DNA from: Clostridium yunnanense
Lineage (GTDB): Bacteria; Bacillota; Clostridia; Clostridiales; Clostridiaceae
DNA length: 64,000 nt
Assembly: GCF_016595795.1 (NCBI RefSeq)
Contig: NZ_JAENHN010000043.1
Span: 1 to 64,000 of the forward strand
Direction: 5' to 3'
In this document: piece after piece, positions 53,331 through 61,419 of the stretch
Numbering within the stretch: the first letter of the stretch is position 1
How the letters are laid out: each line of letters opens with the position of its first letter
Position numbers and translations under genes: made by a program
Notes under the pieces: model-generated
What the model saw: only the letters and a program-made list of their open reading frames with translations
What the model was told of the DNA's origin: nothing
Database searches by the model: none

Positions 53331-54707
53331 ATGGAGCCTTGGAGCATTTTAGATATCGATCCTACTGAAGATACCTCAGTTATAAAGAAAGCATATGCTA
53401 AAAAACTTAAAATTCACCATCCAGAAGATGATCCTACAGGTTATCAAAAATTGCGTGAAGCCTACGATACTGCTCTTAAATATGCAAAGAGATTAATTAA
53501 GAAGGAAGAAAGTGAATCTTTTAATATAAGAGAATCACCTATATCTTTGGAGGAAAACTACTCACCCACTCATCTGGAGCTAATCAACTCACAGGCTTCA
53601 AGTGTACCAAGTATTGAGGAACAAAATGCTAAATTTATAGAACAAATTGAGAGTTTGTATAATGACTTTTTTTCAAGGATTAATATTGATAATTGGAAGA
53701 ATCTTCTGAGCAATGATATTTTTTGGATTATCGCTAACAAAAGAACTATAAGTAGACTGACCATTAATTTTCTTTCTGAGCACCATCATCTTCCTCAAGA
53801 TATTTGGATACTTTTAGAAAACAATTTTAATTGGTGTAGTGAAAAAAATACAACTTACCAACCATATCATGATGACTTTATCTCATATATTGAAAGGCAA
53901 ATAAGTAGTCCAAACCCTTTAAATTACTTTTTTTCAGAAGCCTTTAAAGATGTTGATTATGAACAATTTCTTCAATTAAGAGAAATAGCGCAAACTAGCC
54001 TTTTAGAAGATAATTTTTCTGATGCAAAGGAATATATAGAAGCTGCAAAAAATATTTATACGGAAGATCCTGATTTATTTCGCTTAGAAGGTGAAATGAA
54101 TCTGCGCTCCGGAAATCTAGAGGGAGCTATAGCTTCATTTAATAAAGCACTAAGCCTTAACCCCGAGGATTATAATTCAATATTATACCGCGCCACTGCT
54201 TATTATGAGGCAAAACAAATAGAAGCAGCTCTTGAAGATTATAAACATATTTATTCTAAAACACCTGAAAAAAACGAAATATTTCTTTTTATTGCAAATA
54301 ACTATTTTAAACTAGGTGATTTATTCAAAGCGAAGGCTTGGGTTTTAAAGTCCTTAAAGCTAGACCACTCTAACAATGAAGCCAAGTTATTATATGCTCA
54401 GTTACAAGTAAAGCTTAGGAAAAAGCTCACTATGGAGCTAGAAAAAGACCCATCAAATCAGGTACTTAAAGATAAGCTTGAGGCTATAAATTCTGAGATA
54501 CATAAAACAGACATGAAAAACACCTCCAAAGCTAACAAAACACGCAATCCAGTTAATAAAATCACTTTTATTAAAGACTTAATTAAAATCATACTAGCTT
54601 TGATGGCCCTAATTTTTTTCATAGGTTTGACAATTGCATCAAAGGTTGGAATTGTATTATTGCCATTCTTTATCATCAAGGGGTTAACGTCAAAAAAGAA
54701 TAAGTAG
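53331..54707 (+). CDS. Membrane-anchored J-domain/TPR protein with HPE in place of HPD
   Basis: 458 residues. N-terminal J domain (WSILDIDPTEDTSVIKKAYAKKLKIHHPEDDP, then YQKLREAYDTAL); the usual HPD is HPE at 30-32, followed by DDP, as in the DjlB/DjlC-type group that serves HscC. Then a helical middle and TPR-like units (~225-350, EGAIASFNKALSLNPEDYN, FKAKAWVLKSLKLDHSN). One or two C-terminal membrane segments near 420-453 (IKIILALMALIFFIGLTIA). The start lies six bases after the Hsp70 stop, so the pair is co-translated. The J protein probably recruits the Hsp70 to the membrane. Confidence 0.87.
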   Translation: MEPWSILDIDPTEDTSVIKKAYAKKLKIHHPEDDPTGYQKLREAYDTALKYAKRLIKKEESESFNIRESPISLEENYSPTHLELINSQASSVPSIEEQNAKFIEQIESLYNDFFSRINIDNWKNLLSNDIFWIIANKRTISRLTINFLSEHHHLPQDIWILLENNFNWCSEKNTTYQPYHDDFISYIERQISSPNPLNYFFSEAFKDVDYEQFLQLREIAQTSLLEDNFSDAKEYIEAAKNIYTEDPDLFRLEGEMNLRSGNLEGAIASFNKALSLNPEDYNSILYRATAYYEAKQIEAALEDYKHIYSKTPEKNEIFLFIANNYFKLGDLFKAKAWVLKSLKLDHSNNEAKLLYAQLQVKLRKKLTMELEKDPSNQVLKDKLEAINSEIHKTDMKNTSKANKTRNPVNKITFIKDLIKIILALMALIFFIGLTIASKVGIVLLPFFIIKGLTSKKNK

Positions 54708-54720
54708 AATTAATTTTATG

Positions 54721-54740
54721 AATGTACCACTTCATATCTA
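54721..54740. repeat. Fragment of a family-1 inverted-repeat element at the junction
   Basis: AATGTACCACTTCATATCTA corresponds to the left end of family 1 (GATGAACCACTTCATATTAG) with a few changes. It abuts the selD 3' fragment, which begins at 54741. Only the element end remains. Confidence 0.5.
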
Positions 54741-54975
54741 AGAAGGAATGTACAACAACCAGGATTACTTAAAAGATATATTTAAAACTGAAAGCACTAT
54801 TTCTCAGAAAATGAATGATGTGCTGCTTGATCCTCAAACTTCTGGAGGACTATTGCTTTCTATGCCAGAGAAAGATGCTAAGGAATACTTGTCTAGAATT
54901 GAATTCTATACCCCATGGGCTAGAATTATAGGTCATGTAACTGATAAAAAGGATTACTCAATTATTATAAAATAA
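54741..54975 (+). pseudogene. Displaced selD 3' end (codes for the last ~76 residues of SelD)
   Basis: The direct repeat of 48664-48898: 235 bases, no gap, identical for 111 bases, then mostly synonymous changes. Can be translated from an internal ATG as MYNNQDYLKDIFK... to DYSIIIK. There is no promoter or ribosome binding site suited to it, and it lacks the catalytic N-terminal half. The mostly silent differences show that both copies were once constrained as part of complete selD genes. It is followed by the terminator at 55059-55086 and yedF, the likely original neighbours of selD. Confidence 0.92.
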
Positions 54976-55058
54976 GACTGTCAAATTCAGCCTTGTTTTG
55001 CTAGATATCATAAATAACAACTTATTAACACTATTAGAAGTATTAAGAGATAATAATA

Positions 55059-55086
55059 AAAGGTATGCTTAATTTTGCATACCTTT
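55059..55086. terminator. Bidirectional terminator
   Basis: AAAGGTATGC and GCATACCTTT form a 10-bp stem with an AAT-rich loop between the selD fragment (+) and the zinc-protein gene (-). It is probably the original terminator for selD. Confidence 0.8.
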
Positions 55087-55092
55087 AACTTT

Positions 55093-55305
55093 TTACTCCA
55101 CCACATCTATAATTAACTTTTTACAAGCTTTGCAATAATGCGCTTCTATTCTATTTAAATCTTCGTAGTTTCTTATTACTACACCGCTAGCAAAGGCATT
55201 AAAAAATACTCCCTTATCCTTTGATTCATCAATCCATTTTAGTGCACCACCATGGGGATATATAAACCCCTTTTTGGCCTCTTCATGACAATACGGACAC
55301 TCCAT
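55093..55305 (-). CDS. Small zinc-binding protein, DUF6487-like
   Basis: 70 residues: N-terminal CPYCHEE (C3, C6), a central GGALKWIDESKDKG region, and a C-terminal Cys pair in HYCKACKKLIID, giving a four-Cys zinc site. This order is that of DUF6487 / PF20097-type proteins; the function is unknown. GGGAAGGGATGG precedes the ATG. It stands between yedF and the selD fragment, so it may be part of the selenium locus only by position. Confidence 0.75.
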   Translation of the reverse strand: MECPYCHEEAKKGFIYPHGGALKWIDESKDKGVFFNAFASGVVIRNYEDLNRIEAHYCKACKKLIIDVVE

Positions 55306-55406
55306 GTCATACCATCCCTTCCCTCATTCAAAGGTAAAAATATGAGCAGTGAAAGCTTATATTGCTGTACCACTACTCATTAAAACCATCTTATTAAATT
55401 ACAAAG

Positions 55407-56003
55407 TTATAATGTTATCACCTTTCCAGCTGACTTCATAACTTCAACAATTGCATACATATTGCTTACCTGTCCTACAGAAACTTTTTCTTTAAGTCCA
55501 TAGAAATCTAGGCAAGCTCCACAAATTAAAAGTTCAACTCCTGCCTCTTCTAGTTTCTTTAAATGCTCTGCTGCTTGATCATTTAAAGTTGGAACCTTTA
55601 CTCCATCATTCATAAATAATATTGCCTTTGGATAATCCTCTGACTCTGATACTGTGTAGAAAAACATCTTCATTAAAGATTGACCAAGATCTTCATTTCC
55701 TATTCCGATTGTGCTTTTATTTACAAATACACACCAATCTCCAAGAGGTTTTCTGTTTTCTACTTTTGCAATTATCTCTTCGCATTCCTCACAGCCATTA
55801 GAAAACTTTACATTAAAATCACCATTAGCTTCTTCAACACTAACTTCAAAACCTTGGCTGTTCGCAAACTTTCTAAGGTTTTCTACCGCTATTTTATTAT
55901 CAACTTGAACTGTAAAGAACTTTCCACCTTGCTCAATTTCTTTCTTTGCCATCATTACAGGCATAGGACAGTTTTTTCCTCTTGCATCTATGTTTTTACT
56001 CAT
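55407..56003 (-). CDS. yedF: Sulfurtransferase-like selenium metabolism protein YedF
   Basis: 198 residues from the ATG at 56003 (MSKNIDARGKNCPMPV), eight bases after AAAGG; a GTG three codons earlier is possible. TusA-like N-terminal domain with C12 in GKNCPMPVMMAKKEIE, and a DsrE/F-like C-terminal domain (YPKAILFMNDGVKVPTLNDQAAEHLKKLEEAGVELLICGACLDFYG). YedF co-occurs with SelD and is thought to carry or shape activated selenium, though its biochemical role is not settled. It likely formed a cluster with selD before the insertion described here. Confidence 0.93.
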   Translation of the reverse strand: MSKNIDARGKNCPMPVMMAKKEIEQGGKFFTVQVDNKIAVENLRKFANSQGFEVSVEEANGDFNVKFSNGCEECEEIIAKVENRKPLGDWCVFVNKSTIGIGNEDLGQSLMKMFFYTVSESEDYPKAILFMNDGVKVPTLNDQAAEHLKKLEEAGVELLICGACLDFYGLKEKVSVGQVSNMYAIVEVMKSAGKVITL

Positions 56004-56299
56004 CTTAATCACCTTTCAGGAAAATTATTTCTACATTAATTATACACTATAATGTCTTTTAACTTAAATCCATATAGCTACATTATAATTATACTTACAC
56101 AAAAAAAATTATAAGTTAATGTAACCTCTGCTGTGTTTATGGTATAATTCATGCTAGAAGTTTTTTAAAGTTAAAAAGTAAAAATCTTAACTTCTTAAGT
56201 TCTTAAGAATTTGTGCTTATACTGCTAGCTTATGCGCTGTTTATAGGAAAACCTACCGATTCGATTTTAAAATAAAAAAGATTTATTCTATTTTCTAAG
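56004..56299. other. Intergenic region between yedF and the ABC gene cluster
   Basis: About 300 AT-rich bases with the yedF promoter region. Nothing else is recognised. Confidence 0.4.
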
Positions 56300-57055
56300 T
56301 TAACTTAATCTTCGTAGTCTACTAAATATACTATAATTAGTTTTTCTTTGAGAAATTTTATATGTCAACAGTAGTAATATTATAGAAATCCCCATATATA
56401 TCATCTTTACTTTTAAAAGTCCACCTTTTCCATAATCATAATATTGATAAATATGTCCCAGTATTCCATTTGTTTGAGTGATTTTACATCTCCATAAGGC
56501 TTCTTCTATTAAGTAATATGCAGTGATTAACGATGTACTTATAGCTATGTCTTTTGATACAAATAAAATAAAAAGACTTAAAGAAATTATAAACATATTA
56601 GTTACAAACGAATATAATAACACTTCCTGAACAGGCAACAATATAGTATTACTTGGGAGTAGTTTCTTATATAAAAAATAAATATTTAAAAATGAAATTA
56701 TATATAAACATAAATAAACTGTTAAAATAGAAATTAGTTTTCTTACCATAAGCTTATTTGTTTTACTACCACCAACAGCTAAAGCTATATCCTCCATGCT
56801 ATTATTAAAATCTATGCCTAAAGTAAAAAATATAAGTATTATAAATAAGATTAGTAGATATACATCGCAATACATATACAACTCACTTGGAACCTTATTA
56901 CTAATTGGAGCTTCACTAATAGCTTTCGAAACTTTAATAAATCTTTGTGGGATTATTCTTATGATTACATTAGTCATAAGAATAATTGAAACTATTATAT
57001 ACAACAAATTTGTGACAAGCATATTATTTTGGATTTTCAAATAAAATTTAATCAT
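56300..57055 (-). CDS. ABC transporter membrane protein (third gene of the cluster)
   Basis: 251 residues with six predicted membrane segments (VTNLLYIIVSIILMTNVIIRII near 14-35, then around 66-84, 108-130, 145-168, 172-185 and 215-235). The layout is like small ABC-2 type permeases but no motif is conserved enough to name a family. It starts twelve bases after the ATPase stop, with a weak GTGGA site. It probably pairs with the larger permease-like protein of the same operon to form the membrane channel. Confidence 0.7.
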   Translation of the reverse strand: MIKFYLKIQNNMLVTNLLYIIVSIILMTNVIIRIIPQRFIKVSKAISEAPISNKVPSELYMYCDVYLLILFIILIFFTLGIDFNNSMEDIALAVGGSKTNKLMVRKLISILTVYLCLYIISFLNIYFLYKKLLPSNTILLPVQEVLLYSFVTNMFIISLSLFILFVSKDIAISTSLITAYYLIEEALWRCKITQTNGILGHIYQYYDYGKGGLLKVKMIYMGISIILLLLTYKISQRKTNYSIFSRLRRLS

Positions 57056-57067
57056 ATTTATAGTCCA

Positions 57068-57943
57068 CTATCTTTCATTAATACTACTATGAATGATATA
57101 TGCGTCTTGTAAACTTATACTTGCCTTAACTGAGTTATCTGTTAGTGGTTCTTGACTAATATACTTAATATGATACTTGTCGCCTTGATGTATTGTTCTT
57201 ATAATTTTTCCCTTTTCCATAACTTTAGATAGATTATTCGAATCCATATCGGCTTCCCATGCTATTTCTTCTACTTCACTTATAAACTGTTCTTTTGTTC
57301 CCTTATATATAACATTTCCAGCTTTTATAACAATTAGATAATTACAATAGAATTCTATGTCTTCAACTATATGTGTCGTCACCAAGACTATTCTATTTTT
57401 ACTTATTACAGGGAATAGCTCTCTTATTACATTTCTTTGTTCAGGATCAAGTCCAACTGTAGGTTCATCTACTACAATCAGCTTTGGATTGCCGATTAAC
57501 ACTTGAGCAAAGCCTAGTTTTTGCTTCATCCCTCCAGAATATTGCTTAAATCTTCTATCTACATATCCCTTCATATCTAATTTTTCAATAATCTCATCAA
57601 CATGGCTTTTAATTTTATTTTTATCCCAATCGAGTTTCAGGCTAGCTACTACCTCAAGAAACTCTCTCCCCGTCAAATTTCCATAAGCAGAAAAATCTTG
57701 CGGAAGATATCCCATAGATTTTCTTACGTCTTTTAGATCTTTTTTATAATCTAAATCATTCAAAAAGATATTACCTTCCTGAATTTCAAAGAGTGTTGTT
57801 ATAAGTTTCATTGCGGTACTTTTTCCTGCTCCATTAGGTCCTAATACTCCAACTAACCCTTCTCCAACTTCAAACGAAATATTCTTTAAAGCTTCTACAT
57901 TACCATATTTATGACTTAAATTACTTACTGTTAGGCGTATCAT
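57068..57943 (-). CDS. ABC transporter ATP-binding protein
   Basis: 291 residues from the ATG at 57943 (MIRLTVSNLSHKYG), six bases after GAGGTG. Walker A GVLGPNGAGKST, Q loop MGYLPQDFSAYG, signature YSGGMKQKLGFAQ, Walker B LIVVDEPTVGLDP, and H switch VTTHIVEDIEF. The C-terminal ~80 residues form a small accessory domain as in ABC-2 type export ATPases. Middle gene of a three-gene operon (permease, ATPase, permease); the substrate is unknown. Confidence 0.94.
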   Translation of the reverse strand: MIRLTVSNLSHKYGNVEALKNISFEVGEGLVGVLGPNGAGKSTAMKLITTLFEIQEGNIFLNDLDYKKDLKDVRKSMGYLPQDFSAYGNLTGREFLEVVASLKLDWDKNKIKSHVDEIIEKLDMKGYVDRRFKQYSGGMKQKLGFAQVLIGNPKLIVVDEPTVGLDPEQRNVIRELFPVISKNRIVLVTTHIVEDIEFYCNYLIVIKAGNVIYKGTKEQFISEVEEIAWEADMDSNNLSKVMEKGKIIRTIHQGDKYHIKYISQEPLTDNSVKASISLQDAYIIHSSINER

Positions 57944-57957
57944 CCTTATCACCTCTT

Positions 57958-59556
57958 TTAATAGCGTGACGCATGTACAAATGCGCCTTCATACGGTTTG
58001 TCCATTTTTGTTAATCCAGGAATAAACGGAGATAAAACGATTTTTCTTGTAGGATCCTTTGTTCTATTTAAATAATTGATTAATTCATCACACTTTTTAT
58101 CACTTTTAATATACTCTTCATTGCCAATAACTAAGTAATCTTTATATTTTCTATCTTTTATATTGCCACTTATTAAAAATATGTCCCTATCTTTTCCAGT
58201 AAAAGCAACTCCATCTTGATTACTTTCTTGGTCTAAATTTGTATAAATTTTGTTTTTACTTGCATATTTTATATTAACTTTATAATCTTTTGTTTCATCG
58301 TCATTTAATTTTGGATACCATTCTAGAACATCTGCTAAAAATAATGAATTATTCCTTGCAAAAAACAAGTTTTCTCCATTGAGCCAATGTGTATTTATCT
58401 CTCCTTCATATGATATCTTCATATTCAAAGTTTCACCACTTCTATATTCCTTTGATAGTTTAACGATAAAACTATTATTAGTTCTTTCAAACTCTAAACT
58501 TTTACCATCCAACTCCAACTTAGATATTTTTAATGATTTATATAACCCTATTTCTACGGAACTTATACTCTTATTTCTAACCTTAATTTCCATTTCACAA
58601 CTATTTTTTATATTATTATTTATATCAATATTCATATTATATTTATCAATGTAATAACCACAGTCATTTTTACTAAAGTACGTTACTTCTCTACTATTGT
58701 TATTAGCCTCTACATATTCAGAATCTTGTCTATTTGTTATATCGTACATATTAGGCTTCATAGCGTTTATGCTAACCCCTAAATAGGCACAAAGTATACT
58801 AACTATAATTACACTTCCAATTTGTAATCTTATATGTCCACGTTCATTCTTTCTATTGCAAATACACATATATGAAACTAATATTAAAATCAAACTTATT
58901 CCTAACCAGAAAACATTATGATAAAGATAACTTTTGTCATAGCTAATTACATCAAATATACCTGGAAATGTTCTTATATCAACCAATGGAAAAATTGCAT
59001 TTTCTAATTTATAAAAATTACATAAAAATCCAAAGGTCAAAATTACTACTATATATCCAATTATATTGTTAACATATTTACTTATAACTTGTCCTATAAA
59101 TAACCCAATAGAACTGCAAACTATTAAAAAGATAACTGTGTTTACGATATAACCTAAACTCTCATATAATATGTAACCTAATGACGCCCTACTAATAATA
59201 CAAAAAAAAGTCAATACTGCAATATTACATAAAAGCAAAACTGCATCAATTATACCAACTGTTATAATCTTACTAATTATAATTTCCTTACGGGAAATAT
59301 CAACACTTTCAAAAACTTCGTTTGAACTTTGTCCAATGGTGATAATAAGTAATAACAACGGAATCATTATGAAATTTAATGGTAACCAAGAAACTTTAAT
59401 TAATCCTACTACAGATAAAAATGTATTGCCTGATAACTTCATACTATCTATTATTTGTTGAATACCAAATAGATATAATGCACCAATAACCCAAATAAGT
59501 TTTCCACGTCTTAAATTGATAATTTCATATTTTGCAAGTGCCTTAATTTTCCTCAA
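57958..59556 (-). CDS. ABC-2 permease fused to the N-terminal domain of an M1 aminopeptidase, without the catalytic domain
   Basis: About 532 residues; the best start is TTG at 59556, five bases after AGGTGG (the ATG at 59592 lies within a palindrome and has no binding site). Residues 1-260 contain six membrane segments of an ABC-2 type permease. After ~265 comes a soluble beta-rich part (YNMNIDINNNIKNSCEMEIKV, SLKISKLELDGKSLEFE, ETLNMKISYEGEI, FLADVLEWYPKLND) typical of the first domain of M1 metallopeptidases. M1-fused permeases normally go on to the HEXXH catalytic domain, but this one stops at FVHASRY. First gene of the operon. It is either truncated or a variant with a substrate-binding role. 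Confidence 0.8.
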   Translation of the reverse strand: MRKIKALAKYEIINLRRGKLIWVIGALYLFGIQQIIDSMKLSGNTFLSVVGLIKVSWLPLNFIMIPLLLLIITIGQSSNEVFESVDISRKEIIISKIITVGIIDAVLLLCNIAVLTFFCIISRASLGYILYESLGYIVNTVIFLIVCSSIGLFIGQVISKYVNNIIGYIVVILTFGFLCNFYKLENAIFPLVDIRTFPGIFDVISYDKSYLYHNVFWLGISLILILVSYMCICNRKNERGHIRLQIGSVIIVSILCAYLGVSINAMKPNMYDITNRQDSEYVEANNNSREVTYFSKNDCGYYIDKYNMNIDINNNIKNSCEMEIKVRNKSISSVEIGLYKSLKISKLELDGKSLEFERTNNSFIVKLSKEYRSGETLNMKISYEGEINTHWLNGENLFFARNNSLFLADVLEWYPKLNDDETKDYKVNIKYASKNKIYTNLDQESNQDGVAFTGKDRDIFLISGNIKDRKYKDYLVIGNEEYIKSDKKCDELINYLNRTKDPTRKIVLSPFIPGLTKMDKPYEGAFVHASRY

Positions 59557-59581
59557 TTTTTCCACCTGTCTTTCCAAGTTT

Positions 59582-59608
59582 AAGGAAACCATTACAGTTG
59601 GTTTCCTT
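59582..59608. promoter_or_regulatory. Palindrome upstream of the ABC operon start
   Basis: AAGGAAACC and GGTTTCCTT are separated by nine bases. The perfect 9-bp arms make it either an operator or a leader hairpin just before the TTG start. An ATG frame extension lies inside it. Confidence 0.5.
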
Positions 59609-60039
59609 GAGTTTAAACAAATTAGTTAATATTAATAACTTTTTCTTATTCATTACTATCATTCTTTTACTATAATTATTTTCACTTTGGTACCATAAAC
59701 CATAAGTAACTTATTTTGTCTTCGAGCTTGTACTATAAATATAACATATTTCTTATCCAAAAAAACATTTTAATACCATTTTTTACAATGACTATGCAAA
59801 AATTAACCATTTTGTAATTTGATTCATGCTGAATTTTATTTATACATCAAATTTTATACATTTCAGTATACTCATCGTTCATTATATGAAATTATATAGC
59901 AATTTAATTAGTAAAAGTAACAAATCCTCTTTTTTACTAAATGTAATAAATTTATATTCTCCGTACCTATTAAACGGTTAAATCATTAAATAATATCAAC
60001 ACAAATGGCGTAACCAATAAAAAATATATTAATAGAAAT
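59609..60039. other. AT-rich intergenic region
   Basis: About 430 bases with no ORF or recognised RNA. It should contain the ABC operon promoter. Confidence 0.4.
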
Positions 60040-60062
60040 AAAAAAAGCCGCTGAAGCGACCT
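60040..60062 (-). terminator. Intrinsic terminator of the TSUP/DUF1634 operon
   Basis: Minus strand: GTCGC-TTCA-GCGGC followed by TTTTTTT, directly after the DUF1634 stop codon. The same 21-base cassette occurs at 40422-40444. Confidence 0.85.
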
Positions 60063-60424
60063 TATTCAACTTTACCAAACACGAAACTCACTATAAGTAT
60101 AATGAAAACTACTAGAGTAATCTTTGTGTATAGATAATCCTTTTCCTTTATAAAAACAAGGATAGACACAGCAACGCGGAATACTGGGGTTAAAATCAGT
60201 ATTATCATCCCTGCCATAATAACTGCGTATGGTTTAAGTTCTAGTAACCCACTAAATATTTCGGTTAAGGTAGTTGGAAAATATCCCTCTGCATATCCGC
60301 TTACACCAGTAATTAAAAACATCATTAATCCAGCAAATATCACAATTGCACTTAGCACTACACCAAATCTTAAAAATCCACTAATTATAACTTCCATCTC
60401 ATCTACTTTCGAATTCTTTTCCAT
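60062..60424 (-). CDS. DUF1634 membrane protein, partner of the TSUP transporter
   Basis: 120 residues and three membrane segments (VVLSAIVIFAGLMMFLITG, YAVIMAGMIILILTPVFRVAVSILVF, ITLVVFIILIVSFVFG). The LxPYAVIxxGxxxLIxTPxxRVxxS signature is that of DUF1634, a family nearly always next to a TauE/SafE (TSUP) gene. The AGGAGG site is 15 bases before the ATG, rather far, so translation may depend on the upstream gene 26 bases away. It probably forms a complex with the exporter. Confidence 0.88.
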   Translation of the reverse strand: MEKNSKVDEMEVIISGFLRFGVVLSAIVIFAGLMMFLITGVSGYAEGYFPTTLTEIFSGLLELKPYAVIMAGMIILILTPVFRVAVSILVFIKEKDYLYTKITLVVFIILIVSFVFGKVE

Positions 60425-60450
60425 ATTATAAGCATTAACCTCCTTGTCTT

Positions 60451-61284
60451 CTACATTCCAAAACCTTTTACTATCATTTGTATAGAAACATACCCAAGGA
60501 CAGGTATAAATATCAGCCTTATTGTCTTACTTTTTAGGTTTTGCATTATTTTTGTACCTATTGTAGCTCCAACCAATACCCCTAAAGCTACTGGTGCAGC
60601 TATCTTAGGATCAATATCTCCTCTAATCAGATATACCCCAGCACTTGCGGCTGCAGTTACTCCAATCATAAAATTGCTTGTTGCACTTGACACCTTCAAG
60701 GGTAACTTCATGAATAAATCCATAGCCATTACTTTAAATATACCGCTGCCAATTCCAAGCAGTCCTGAAATTACACCAGCTACATACATCATACCAAAAC
60801 CACCATACACCCCTGCTACCTTATAGCTTATGTCCTTGTTTAATGCCTTATCATGATACTCCCCATTAAGCCTTAATTTTACAGCCATTGGATGAGTAAT
60901 TACATCTTCAGGCAACTCTTGTCCTTTCTTTTTGAGCATAGCTAAAGTAGAATAAAGCAAAAGTACTCCAAAAACTACATATAGATACTTAGGTTCAACA
61001 AATCCGCTAATAAAAGCACCAGTTATTGCACCTATAGTAGTAGCTATCTCTAAAAACATACCTATCCTTATATTAGTAATTTTATCTCTTACATATGCGA
61101 CAGCTGCTCCACTTGAAGTTGCTATTACTGAAACAATGCTTGCTCCAATTGCATACTTTATATCTATTCCAAACATCAACGTTAGTACTGGGGTTATTAT
61201 AATTCCCCCACCAAGTCCTAGGATCGAACCAAATATCCCTGCTAATATAGAGATAAGAAGTATTTTAATTACTATTAACAACAT
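60451..61284 (-). CDS. TauE/SafE (TSUP) family anion transporter
   Basis: 277 residues, about eight membrane segments. N-terminal GIFGSILGLGGGIIITPVLTLMFGID (residues ~16-41) and the second half repeat VISGLLGIGSGIFKVMAMDLFMKLPLKVSSATSNFMIGVTAAAS, the twin signature of the family. TSUP proteins move sulfite, sulfonates or other organosulfur anions, usually outwards. GGAGG lies seven bases before the ATG. It is first in an operon with the DUF1634 gene. The substrate cannot be deduced from sequence. Confidence 0.93.
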   Translation of the reverse strand: MLLIVIKILLISILAGIFGSILGLGGGIIITPVLTLMFGIDIKYAIGASIVSVIATSSGAAVAYVRDKITNIRIGMFLEIATTIGAITGAFISGFVEPKYLYVVFGVLLLYSTLAMLKKKGQELPEDVITHPMAVKLRLNGEYHDKALNKDISYKVAGVYGGFGMMYVAGVISGLLGIGSGIFKVMAMDLFMKLPLKVSSATSNFMIGVTAAASAGVYLIRGDIDPKIAAPVALGVLVGATIGTKIMQNLKSKTIRLIFIPVLGYVSIQMIVKGFGM

Positions 61285-61419
61285 ACTAATACCTCCATGT
61301 TAAAATTATTTACTGCATTATATACCCGTAATTAAATACATAAATATGAGCAATACGACGATTGTAAGGCTCCACCACCGCTAAAATGAAAAAGCTGAAG
61401 CTCTTTAGATTTCATCACT

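Noticed and set aside
48899-54740. Integrase or transposase inside the segment bracketed by the selD repeats
   Set aside because: None of the genes there (Nudix, TPR, Hsp70, J protein) or the minor frames shows recombinase motifs, so the segment is not called a mobile element as such.
54748-54975. Independent small gene coding for a SelD C-terminal protein
   Set aside because: No ribosome binding site and no upstream promoter fits; the sequence is the displaced end of selD and lacks the catalytic half. Translation cannot be fully excluded.
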